Shown here one piece after another: positions 22,648 through 33,724 of a DNA stretch of 64,000 nucleotides. The position numbers were made by a program, and so were the translations under genes. The DNA lies in assembly GCA_014898425.1 (NCBI GenBank), contig RCSZ01000004.1, positions 1,860,001 to 1,924,000 of the forward strand, in the 5' to 3' direction. Below the pieces are notes generated by a model, which was given only the letters and a program-made list of their open reading frames with translations, made no database searches and had not been told where the DNA came from. How positions within the stretch are numbered: the first letter of the stretch is position 1; every line of letters starts with the position of its first letter. The stretch comes from Botryotinia globosa. Taxonomy: Eukaryota; Ascomycota; Leotiomycetes; Helotiales; Sclerotiniaceae.

Positions 22648-23245
22648 GGAGATATTTGGAGGCTGAAAGTCGTGGATTAGAACTTTAGATGGAGCGGTTT
22701 AGATATGTATAATATGCTGTGGACAGCTTACGCATGGGATTGGAGTTATGGGCAAGCTTGGATGGGCTTAAAGTGGTTATATTGATATGTCTGTATAGTT
22801 ATGACCTTGGGATCAATGACTAATTTCACTCTTCACGAGCGTTGGTCTTGGTGGTTCAGTGTTGTGTGATGGTTTGAGTCTATTGTCATATGTGTCCGCG
22901 GAAATTCGGCTGACTTGTTGTATTTAGTAGAGAACAAATGCAGGAACATTCGGCACAAGCACATATTCAGGAACGAGCTTGGATGTCCTTATGAGATATA
23001 TCTTTATATTCCGGAGATCCTATGTTTCCTTTGCGTATGTGCAATAAGCTATCTCCATATTGATGAGACAAGTATCTATAGAGCGCCAGACTCTCAGCCA
23101 TAATCGGTCAAGCTGCCTAGGAACCTATCTAAAATGAATCAGGTTTCTATAGAACACCGAGTTTTCAACTATAATCAATCAAATAATGACGACGCTCGAG
23201 CAAACATTCTCCATCATCGTAGTAGAGTGAACACGTTCACGCAAG
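22648..23245. other. Intergenic region between convergent tim22 and MFS genes
   Basis: About 600 bases serving as the 3' flanks of two converging genes. A near-repeat of about 45 bases occurs: TATAGAGCGCCAGACTCTCAGCC near 23077 and TATAGAACACCGAGTTTTCAAC near 23148, each followed by a similar TAATCGGTCAA / TAATCAATCAA stretch. No gene seen. Confidence 0.5.
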
Positions 23246-25565
23246 CTACTTGGTGGTGAACTTACCCTTCATTCTAATCCTCTTACCATAAACATAAAAC
23301 AAGAACGGAATGGGTACAAGCACAGTAGCTACAAAGCCCAGTACACTACTTCCCCATTCAATACCCAAGCCCTGAAACATAGGAGTAACAAACAGGGGAA
23401 ACAAGGCAGCAAAGATGGCTCGTACAAACGTTTGGGCCGCAACCGCACTTGCTGCACATGAGGTGAAAGTGTCGATGAGATAGTTGAGAGCAGATTGGAA
23501 AATGGTAAAGAAACCAAATCCCATGAAGACGAGGCCAATACATGGAGCTACCCAATGGATACTTGGGTCGGATGTCCAGCCGAAGATAAAGAGGCCTGCT
23601 GCGAAGAGTATACTGCCGATCATCATGGGAGGGAGGCGAGCTTCGGGGGCGGGTTGGTTATCATTTGCTTCAAACTTGCGGGTATAGAACTTGTTATTGC
23701 TGAGGTTCGTTGGTTAGTAGATGTGGTTTGAAAGTAGATCAATAACTTACAGAATGTTTGCAGTACCACCGAAGATTGTACCTAGGAGAAGTGCAAGAAA
23801 CGGAAGTCTGTTGTAAGGAAAGAGATTAGGACATCATCTGCTGTATGATTATCGTAAAGTCGGAGGCAGACTTACTCTGAAGTTACAGGTCCATAGCCCC
23901 TAGCCAATGCAAACTGTACAGGAATCGCAGCCAGGCACCTAGCAATCGATCAGCGCATACGCACAAACAATTCTCGGTTCTGACTTACAAATAGAGAATG
24001 CCATAAACAAACGAAGCATACAAAACCATGAGAAAACAAATCGGGGTCCCCAGTAAACGAAAGGGTCGCATTAAGAACTTGTTTACCATCTCTCTAAAGC
24101 TGAAACTGCGCTCTTCGTGTTTGGCATGTAAAGCCCAATTTCCGGTATCGTGACGGAGACGACGTGCCTTGGCGACCAGGAGTGCGTCTGGATAGGTTTC
24201 GTTAAGGACAAGAGCGCCAAGAAGTAAGACGGCCATTTGCATGATTCCGGTTATCTTTGAAGGAGTTAGAGACAAGAAGTCCATAGTTGGGGGACTAGGG
24301 ACTTACATATTCTGTCCATCTCCATCCTAGGTAGCTTGATGTAATGGCTCCTCCCACGATGGGACCCATGGTTGGACCTTGAATTGGTGAGAATTGGAAA
24401 TATGAAAAGGACGCATGTACTCACCGCCAACAACAGCAAATGCATATCCAACTATAGCCGTTCCTCGCGATTGGGGTGCCCAAATATCAGACAGTACGCC
24501 ACCAGTATTTGTTACCTAATTATGATGTCAGAGGAGTTGGTTGAGTTCGAGGTGGGGTTTCTTACAGGAGCAGCTCCGAAGATACCAGCAAAGAACCGTG
24601 TCAAGAGCAGTGTCTGGATGTCTTTTGCTGTGGCGGAACCGAATGAGAAGCATGCTGAGATGAAAACTATTTGATATATTAGCTGTGATTCTGTGTGGTG
24701 AAGGGACAGGAGTGCAGGCTAAGCTTTTGGCTACTTGCAAACTGGAGTTACTTGCCTGGAGTTAGAACTGCAGCCTTTCTGCCATAACTGATCGGCTGTT
24801 AGTATTGGTAATGAAGAAGTGGATGAGTTGAGCTGGGTGGTACTGTAGCAATACAGTACAGCACACAACACTCCGAGGTCGACTTTTTGGTAACTCACAT
24901 TTCAGAAAGAGGAGCCCATAGCAGAGGACCTGCATGACAAAGAACAGTTAGTTTAATCATTCACTTCATGCTAGTGAAGAGAATATCTCACCAAATCCAA
25001 ATCCCAGCAATAAGAAACTTACACCCAGTAGACTGACCTACTCTTTGTTAATGGCATTCGCTTTAGCTATCCTAGTTCCAGGGGAAACAAACCTCAGGTG
25101 CAACTTTGAATTCAGCTGCAACTTCGTCAATAGCAGGACTGTATACAGAACTTGCCCAGGTCGAAGTCATTGTGAACAAGCCATAGACAAAGGTAGTGAT
25201 CAGCTTCTTTCTGAATGGCCAATTCAGAGGTTGATACTAATCAATTCTATCAGCATTGCCAAGTTTATAATTTCACGGGCATGGAATAAAGTACTTACAG
25301 GATCATCGGCACCATCAAAATCGACAACATCAGCTTCTGTGGTCTTGAAATGCGACTTTGGGTGCGTGAACTTCTGCTGGATGCCTAGGCGGGTAAGAGA
25401 TTGAGAACGGGTGATGCGAGCTGGAGTGGATGGAGTGGATGAAACATCTGCAACAGGTTGTTTTTTGACTTCTTGTCTTTCAAGATCCAGATCAAGTACA
25501 ACTACATTTTCGAACCAATGAGTCTCTGAGCCAGAGCTTGAAGTGGAATTGGTAGTTTGCATCAT
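23246..25565 (-). CDS. DHA1-type MFS transporter (drug/polyamine:H+ antiporter family)
   Basis: A proton-coupled exporter of the plasma membrane by family; substrate unknown. Twelve exons on the minus strand: 25299-25565, 25093-25236, 24992-25037, 24899-24929, 24756-24787, 24566-24666, 24425-24515, 24307-24377, 23989-24254, 23876-23938, 23751-23807, 23246-23699. They total 540 residues with phase consistent at every junction. A hydrophilic 90-residue N-terminus ends in the DP-x-x-PLNWPFRKK start of the first helix. FGPLLWAPLSEIYGRKAAV is the MFS motif between helices 2 and 3. TNTGGVLSDIWAPQSRGTAIVGYAFAVVGPTMGPIVGG is the antiporter motif region of helix 5. The central loop (ETYPDALLVAKARRLRHDTGN) and NYLIDTFTSCAASAVAA near helix 11 are typical of DHA1. 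Intron 5 uses a GC donor. ATG 25565 is chosen; an in-frame ATG at 25604 would add 13 residues. The gene upstream on the same strand is questin-oxidase-like. Confidence 0.9.
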
Positions 25566-26504
25566 CTCATCTGCATTTATGAAGCAAAGAGATGTGCAAA
25601 GCAAAGAATTGAAATGAGGAATTGAAAGAAATCTTAGTTCATGAAGGTATAAGGCAATCTTGTATGATATAATACATGGGAGGAGAAATCAAGGAGAGAA
25701 CGAAATTATTTTGTTTATAAAGTGAAGCAAAGTTGAGCACCCGGGCAGCTACAGAGGTGGCAACTATGATAAGGTAAATGATGTTGATGTCGTGATCACT
25801 CACTCACCCCTTCACCCCTTCACCCCTTCACCCCTCCGATAACTCCAAAGGTGAAGAAAAGCTTTGGACAATTTTGCATCAACAAGGCCAAAGTTTACCA
25901 TTTCGCCCGTTATCGGATAGAGTCCGAAACTGTGAAAGGACTTTACATCATCGGATGAATATTTGGGGATTATCAGATGAGACCAAAAGGGCGATGTCGG
26001 CAACCAGTCAGTTGTACTTCTATTTGATCTACTATGTTGATATGACTACATGTGTGTCTTGTTTAGAACTTTCATGTCATCTGCAGTCAAACGTCATATA
26101 TCGTGTGGAGTGAGTGGTAAATGATACATAAGATGCATACAGTTCACACAAAATTCTCAATCTGCGATGATACCAGAACAGTAAACCACTCACAATCAGC
26201 CCCTTACATGTGCAAAATACTGTCGATAGTAGTTGTATGTGGGATCCGAGAAATGAGCTGTTTACAATAGGATGACCTTCATTGATTGTACTAGAGGTCA
26301 AATTCTAAGTGTGAAGCACAGCATTTGACATGCATACCATAGAGATCAAATGATCACAACAACGATATCACAACATAAGACTGGGGCTGAATATTTGTTC
26401 GAGCGATGTCAGATCTCCCCAGGAAAAATGGCTTCATTAATAACTACTGCATTGAAGGCCCAATAACCACAGTATAATAAAGAGAAACATGTGGCCCAAA
26501 TTCA
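25566..26504. other. Intergenic region between MFS and questin-oxidase-like genes
   Basis: 0.94 kb promoter region of the MFS gene plus the 3' end of the next minus-strand gene. Holds an octamer CACCCCTT array. No gene-like ORF. Confidence 0.5.
25805..25836. repeat. (CACCCCTT)n octamer repeat
   Basis: About four units, the last diverging to CACCCCTC, 240-270 bases upstream of the MFS start. On the transcribed side this reads AAGGGGTG, which resembles the stress-response element core AGGGG of fungal Msn2-like factors; that link is speculative. Confidence 0.6.
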
Positions 26505-28166
26505 TCACCTACAAATGTACCTGTCTTGGTCTGTCCACATAATCCTTCCAGGCTTCATCAAAACCAACACTTCTAGCCCACTATATGGTAGGTTAGCACG
26601 TAAATACATTTGTACGGAATGGATGACTTCGTGTGGGGTGCGTACAGTATCTCCAGTGTCTTCAACACTGTCGGCTACCATGTTGCCTATCTTTAGCCAC
26701 ATGAAACTCTTAATCTTTGCCCAATCTTGGTCTTCATAGCCCTGGCAGAATACCTCAGCATGAGCGACTGCTCTTCCAAGCTTCACGGCGTGGCCATCGT
26801 CTTCGAACTCGAACAGCCTTTGAAAGAGTCCATTCCATTCCGCATCTCCAGCTTCAAGGAGCTTCGGGACATATCCCGAAATCTCTTCAAGGAGTAGCTC
26901 GGGGGAACGGCGGGATGCATACATAATGAGATCAAAGCGTCCCTTCCACTCTAGAAGCCTTATTTTCTGAGCTTCGGACAAAAAGTCTTGCTTGTTGAAG
27001 GAAGTGAAAAAAATCGAGCTGTTGACACAATGCATATAGTAAAAGTCAAATTTCACCTAATGGGACAAATGTCAGCTAGGGTACATCTGGGAAGTGTAGT
27101 ATGGCTAACTTGTTTTGGCGGGCGTTGAGCAGCAGCAGCGAAATAAATGGCGGAGCTGATCATTTGAGCTGTCTTGGCTTCAAGTTCACCTTTTCCCACA
27201 GTCCACTGAGATGCATAGTTCATCATTTCATCTAGAGCTCTGGCGAAGATGCCATCTCGAATCTTATTGCCATCATCCCACTCAGCAGCGGCGGAAAGCT
27301 TCTTGTCGTCTCTAATCTCATCAAGAAGTTGTGGAATCGTCTTATTCCCAGGTTGCGCTTTCTTTTCGACGTCCAATAAAAACTTGGTAATCCACAGATC
27401 GTGGACGGAAGCTTGTGCTAGCGCTTCCGCAATGATAGCTGGTTGGTTGAACTCGATACCAAAACCTAGATGAATGAGAGGGTGAAGAAACCCTGGTGAG
27501 TGTTAGCAACTTCTTAGATACACGCGACTACAATGCTGTGTACCTGCAAACATCCTGCCGAGCATGTCGTCTGCCTTCGAATCGCCTGCAAAGACACTTT
27601 CTTTCAATACATCCTTCCATCCTTTGGATTCAATTTCTTGCTGCCAGAATACCAGAAAGTCATGATAGTGCTTTTGTTTGCCAAGACTATTGTAGAAATT
27701 GTCTGGTATGGACATATCGACCGGGGCCTAGAGTCTTCAGAAATTGTGCTATGGAATGTCGGGAACTGAGATAATAGAAACCATGATTTGTGGTAAATCT
27801 GGTTTTGAAACCCAGTAAATTTTGCAGAATGCGAACTTACTTGATTCTTAGAAAGAACAACAGGGCGTTGATATGATGCATTCAGTTTATACTGCCGCTC
27901 AATGACGGAGGCCGGAGCACCAAGGCCATATAGAGTCAACGAGTGATGGACGATATGGTTGTGAAATCCTGTATTATTGAAGAAAATGTGATGGTTCTAT
28001 AATAAGCAATTGTTAGGATGTATTCTCAAAACAGAACGGTGCGTCTTACATCGTGGTTCTCTTGGAGGAGCTGCGAGGTTTTTTGGGCAGTTTCCGAATC
28101 TTGAGACCCGAACTTAAACACGCCAGTATCTTCCGGAGTCAGGTGAATGGTGTTTGGAGTAGCCAT
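26505..28166 (-). CDS. Questin-oxidase-like protein (DUF4243 family), C-terminus possibly frameshifted
   Basis: Family members include questin oxidase, a Baeyer-Villiger-type enzyme that opens the anthraquinone ring in geodin-type pathways; many homologues are uncharacterised. Exons 28050-28166, 27841-27996, 27544-27727, 27110-27492 and 26505-27056 give 463 residues with phases matching. Visible family motifs are GFHNHIVHHSLTLYGLGAP (about 49-67), HPLIHLGFGIEFNQPAIIAEALA (about 156-178) and AAAAQRPPKQVKFDFYYMHCVNS before the C-terminal helical domain (TPHEVIHSVQMYLRANLP). The last 20 or so residues (after YSGLE) look unlike protein, while the neighbouring frame encodes GFDEAWKDYVDRPRQVHL before a TAG at 26509-26511, so a one-base shift near 26570 is possible. 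ATG 28166 is chosen; the frame is open upstream to an ATG at 28337. No polyketide synthase is nearby, so the substrate is unknown. Confidence 0.8.
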
Positions 28167-29697
28167 GTTGAGAGGATTCTTTGTGTATGTTGATTGAAAT
28201 CGAATAGTGTGTAGTCTCAACGCAAATAGTCTGCGATCAAATGGTGGTATAAATAGTAAACTAACAGATACTTGTGACTTCGCTCCGCCCTTTGTGATTT
28301 GGGAGAACGAGATTCGAGGCCTGAGCCTGGTGAACATCTAAGAATGATTGGTGTATGGTGACGAACTCTCACATGGGTTTACTGTTGGACTATGACACTC
28401 TCCGTAAGCTGATAGGCCTCGACCGGTTTCGACTAAATACTCCAACCTGGCCTCTCGCTTCCCCGCATTACCGTGCAATAGAGTGAGTAATAAAATGACG
28501 AAAAGATTATCAAGCAATGCTAACACGATTGGAAATCAACTCGGAGCCTCGATGTGTTGATGGGGTTGCACTCAACCCGAGTGACTCCTGTAGGCTTATC
28601 GAGAGACGGATTTGTAGATTTTCTTGTAGATTTGGTAGCTGCTTAGCTAATCCATATAACGACGATATGTATTTCAAAAGTGTGCAAAGGTAAGAATGGT
28701 AGAGTGCGATTAGATGTGTGTGTCTAGGGACTTGGTACCAGGCGCGTACTTTGTGTGTATTGGCACCTTCTTATTATTGCAATTACTATACAAATACATA
28801 GGCAGGTACTCCTACTCGAGTGCTGGGGTTTACCTATTCAGCCACGCCAGATATCTATTGACCTCCACCTGCCCAGGTGTATATAGGTATATATATATAT
28901 ATGATGGCACCTGGGCAGCTCCAGCTACCTCGAGATTAGCCACCTGTTTGAGCCACCTGCTTGAGCCACTTGCTTGAGCCACCTGCTTGAGCCACCTACC
29001 TACCTCGTAATTGTAAATCAGTGCCGCTAATTGGTTTGTTTTCCATCTCGATGACGTAAGTGTCGATAATAAGGTGCCCAGGTGTGCACCACTCGGCTTA
29101 CATAATGCCATCAACCCACAACACCAAGCTTGAGGCAAACCGAATTTCTGATTGCCTTCGTATCAATACCTACCGACGTAGGTACCTAGTAATCAGATCC
29201 CTCAACTATTTACCTATCCATAAGTTATTGATGCTATACCAGGTGCCTTTACATCTTCATTACCATCCCAACAATCATCCATATATTAGTTCAATCAAGA
29301 GTTCGACGATATTCATCTGACTACCAAGATAGTATCACTCAATACCCGCCTAGGTAAGGTTGACTACCTGCCTACCCATTCGCAATTGCGAAAAGAGGCG
29401 TATTTCGATATCTGCATTGCTGTCTTTTCATTCCTATCCACCTGCCTGCCTATCTAGGTGCTTCTCTTGCTGATTCTATATTCAAGCTGCTACTTCCTAT
29501 ATCATTTCTTGTCTCTTTAATTATCCCTTTCTAGGCTTTTATAGAGCATGTTTTGATACCAAGTTCATCGCACCGTTTTATCTATTCTATCTGGCCTTGT
29601 AGCTTGACTACTTTCTTATCATCCCTCTCATCCATATTTTACTTGTATTCTTGGTCTGAATTATTATTGAAATTGCTTCAAGTCTATTTTACCTATC
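28167..29697. other. Divergent intergenic region between questin-oxidase-like and PhoD-like genes
   Basis: 1.5 kb. The first 170 bases are open in frame with the minus-strand gene. The rest contains a 14-base tandem repeat, an (AT)n run near 28890 and many CTACC/CTAGGTA words. No independent gene seen. Confidence 0.5.
28934..28998. repeat. 14-base minisatellite (GAGCCACCTGCTT)
   Basis: Four to five units of a 14-base word centred on GAGCCACCTGCTT, each carrying the E-box-like CACCTG. A related GGCACCTGGGCAGC lies just before. It sits about 750 bases upstream of both divergent genes. Confidence 0.8.
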
Positions 29698-32208
29698 ATG
29701 TCAACGGCTCAACAGAAGGTGGCTACTTGGAGCTCAGTTGCTTTGCGGATTGTGACTTATATCTTTCTCAGAATCATCCCTGGTCATGTAAGTACATATT
29801 TTCGATTTCAAAATTTCAACCACTTACACTTGTTCCCAGCCATGGCCGCCCCTCATATACACCCTTTTTGCACTATATGTGCCCTCCTTCGTTTATAGTC
29901 ACGTAACACAGACACCATATACTGTAGTAGAAGATGATATCAACATCACCGTTCTAGAGACTGAGCTCAAAGACCAGCCTTTTGTACCTGCGGCAGATTC
30001 TCAAAATATATCAGACTCGGACAGAACAAAGCACGTGGAGGAAGAAGTTGAAATAGACGAGACATTGGTAATGGAGAAAAAGTCACCTAGACCATTCCAC
30101 ACACTTTTGACAGGCGCGCCTGATCCAGTATCGACATTGCTCTCGCTTTTGACCTTCTTGATCAACGTGGGCTTGGTTCTGGCCACAATAGATCTGGTGT
30201 ATCATGCGAAAGTTTTGCATCCTAGCACGGAGCTTTCATTCGCACGAATGGGCTACATGTATGTGCACCACTTTGCCCCTACACGCGACTCCATTTGGTC
30301 ATGGCAAACCACTAAATAAGTGGTTATTATGAGGGACATCTGTTCTCATCATGCTGGACAGTCTCAAGGTGCCAAGATGTCTTCATTGAAGTGCCATGAC
30401 TAGATCGAGAACCGCGCCCCCCGGTGAATGTCTTTACTGACTGTGTGTAAGTGCCCCTACGGAAGCAAATCTGCTCGTTCGAGAACCAGATCTCTCTAAA
30501 CTTCCCATATCCATCACCTACAAACCAGCAAATCCAGCGGGTGCTTATGAAGAGCAACCACAATTCGCCGGAACGATCCATACTTTGTCAGAAGATACGG
30601 ATTTCACACAAGCTTTAAAGTTCCCATTGCCAAACCGTCCTGAAAGGACCTATCAATGGATGACATCAAACAACCACACCGGATTTTTCACAACTCCTCC
30701 AAAACCCGGACATCTACCTCAATCAGGATCTTTCACATTTTTTACATCCAGTTGCATTAAGCCTCGCTTTCCGTACAATCCCTTTGACCATGCTTTGGCA
30801 ATTCCTGGTTTCAAGCACATGGCAGATGTAATTAACACGATTCCCGGAGGCTCACAGTTCATGCTGTTTCTCGGTGACTTTATTTATATTGATGTCCCGA
30901 AAAGGTTTGGAGTGAGTGTGGAGGACTATCGCCGCGAGTACAGACAAGTTTACAGCTCTCCAGATTGGCCAGCCGTTGGGCAAAATCTAAGTGAGTAATA
31001 TAGATCATCTTTCCATACTCAATCAGAGATAGATTATTATTACTTATATGAAACATGTCTCCTTCCTGCATATGTTGCTCTATATATTCAAAGAGTTGAG
31101 TTGCTAACTGAAAGTTTCTTGAGGCTGGATACACGTGCTCGATGATCACGAGATTGCCAATGATTGGGATAAAAAGACTGCTGGGGTAAGTCAACTGAGA
31201 AGCTTTGGCTGTTAGGCTACAGTCTAGAGTCTAGATGGAAGTACTAGTTGTGGCTCGGTATTCGGATTCTCTTTGGTTTTTTATATATATCATATGCTTA
31301 CCACTAGACTTGTTAGATTTACGAAGCCGCCGCTGATCCGTGGCATCATTATCAAACGGCCGTTAATCCTCCCCGAGCTCGCCAAGCGGGGACTTATAAC
31401 ACTCTCAGAGACGGTGCCACTTACTTCGAGTTCACCCAAGGGCCTGCTTCATTTTTCTTGATGGATACCAGAACTTACCGAGACTCTTCTTCGGAGCTCC
31501 CTGCCAACAGCACTGGAAAGTCAATGCTTGGTGCAGAACAGCTTGCTGATCTCCTGGACTTTCTCAAGAAGCCTGAGCCAAAAGGTGTCAAATGGAAAAT
31601 CATAGCATCTAGTATTCCATTCACGAAAAACTGGGTAAGCATCTATTTGACCATTCTTTAAGAGTTTTTTTCCTTGATGGGAAATTGCTGATTGCTCCAT
31701 GCTATAGAGGGTGAATAGTATGGATACATGGGCTGGTTACCTTAACGAGCGCCAGATAATTCTCGAAGCTATGTGGGATGTGGGCCTCCGTGGAGGATGT
31801 GGTGTCGTCATCATCAGTGGAGATAGACATGAATTTGCCGCAACAGCCTTTCCGCCCCCCATGAATGGCCGTTGGCCAGTCAGTGCAACAGTGAATGAGT
31901 TCTCTACAAGTCCTCTCAGTCAATTCTATCTGCCGGTCCACACTTATTGGCAAAATGACGAGGAAGATATACAGATCAAGTAACGCATATCGCGACATCC
32001 CTGATACATATATTTGCTAACTTTCCAAAGGTATATCCCAGGCGGTAATTCAAAGTTAGGAGCTATTACAATTGAAGACACTGCTAGCGACCAAAGTACT
32101 TTAAAATTCCGCCTCTATGTAGATGGTCGTGAGGCTTGGTCTTCCCTCCTTCTCTCACCACCCGCTAATACCGGGAGTCGCTGGACCAAGGAAGCTTTTT
32201 GGAGGTAG
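29698..32208 (+). CDS. PhoD-like metallophosphatase, membrane-anchored
   Basis: PhoD-type enzymes are calcium/iron-dependent phosphodiesterases/phosphomonoesterases; fungal homologues of this size are mostly uncharacterised. Exons 29698-29787, 29840-30258, 30452-30990, 31124-31185, 31317-31634, 31708-31979 and 32031-32208 give 625 residues. The N-terminus has hydrophobic segments (IVTYIFLRIIP, then LIYTLFALYVPSFVYSH) and a third (VSTLLSLLTFLINVGLVLATIDLVY) near 140, so the catalytic part is membrane-tethered. An Ig-like PhoD N-terminal domain follows (ANLLVREPDL). Metal-site motifs are SSCIKP, FLGDFIYID (D312), LDDHEIANDWD (D356, D357, H358) and ISGDRHEF (D515, H517). Intron 2 is long (193 nt) and its acceptor at 30451 is the one that restores frame. 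All metal-binding motifs are intact, so an active enzyme is likely. Confidence 0.9.
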
Positions 32209-33724
32209 ATTGACAGTGACGACTAGATATGAAGTAGCCAGAATAGAGACTTATGGAATATAATCAAATATCAAAGATTACTCACATGCCAGATGATAAT
32301 AATCACCATGATTGTTCCAGCTTCAAATGTTTTAGAACTTCTTGTTTGATCAACACTGGCTGCCCGGGTTTACTTACTATGCCGCATGAACAATGAAGTT
32401 CTATTTACCACAGATATTGGAGAATTAGTAGGATTCTCCAGGTTCCGGACTGGTCAGCATTGAGGGTTTACCGATTCATTCTTTGCCATATGTTGAAGTC
32501 ATCAACACAGGTGACTGATTTTGAAATTATGGCTTTTCGAGTCCCGAAAGACTCGATATCCAATTTTTGATCGAGATGATGAACGCGTTGAAACAAATCA
32601 GATGGCCATGCAAACAAAAACGTGCATATGATCAATGTGTATGAAAAATTCTTTTTCAATAAGCCGATCGCGTTGCAACCAGGCCACAGATATCTGTCGA
32701 GTTAGGACAACTAGTGAGTGTTGACTAGTGAATCTCGGCTTATGCTTGTAGCAAGAGTTGACTTCCACCACATTCACGACCCAATTGTCGATTTGCGTAG
32801 CCAGAGTAAATCGTCGGGGTATATAGCAGTATTGAGTATGAGATGAGATTTACTTGCCCCTCCAGGGCTCTTTCAATATACTTTGCTGGATACGCGTTCA
32901 AGAAATATTTGACCATGAAGTCATTCAGAGCTGTTTGGGCAACAAAATGAATCAGAACTTCTCGAAATGATAAAATTCTTTTCTGATTCCTTGGTCATAT
33001 GCTTGTCCAGAATATTAGTATTAATAAAGTTGTTGAGAATATTCATTCACTTTCATCTCATACATTCCTATTCACTTCATTACCAACCTTGAACGTTGAT
33101 TAAATTATAGTGAAATCCATTACTTCAGTCCAAAAATTCCTTTAAATATCCCACTTTCTTTTTTCCTCCATAGTATTCCAGTACAATCACAACTCACGAA
33201 TCAGAACAATCTAGCAATACATCTCCTGGCAAGTACAATGCTTTTCCTTGTTGTCAGATCCTTTCTTCCTCAGACACGTTTCCTTTTCCTCTTTAATAGC
33301 TTAACAGCCATTTCTCAACTTTCAATAATTTTGCCATTATTCATTCATATTGATTGTAGCACCATCGCTCATCTACTGTATGTGGCAATACTGCAAATAA
33401 GCCAAAAATATACTCTGGGCCCACCTGAGCGTCCAAAGTTCCTCATTGGAGCTCTTATTTTTTCTAATAGAGCGATCTGTTCCTTCTTTCGTGTGGACTG
33501 AGAGTGCCGTGGGAAAAGCCTTTCAAACCAGATATCTCAACACAAACATAAAACTCGCTGTCGTTATATATGACCTTTTTATCGAATATCTACTGACGTA
33601 AGTTCTACCATAGATATTCCTAGAACGTACCACCAACTCGGCCATACTTTCTTTTCTTCCCATCATATTCAATAAAATCTTCCCAAACACTATCTACCAT
33701 TAGTTGAGACCAAGCGATAGCATT
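32209..33724. other. Intergenic region, no gene seen
   Basis: 1.5 kb between two plus-strand genes. The ORF at 33238-33501 is hydrophobic but without a recognisable pattern and probably lies in the leader or promoter of the next gene. A GTAAGT at about 33599 with a nearby CCATAG could mark a 5'-UTR intron. Confidence 0.5.
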
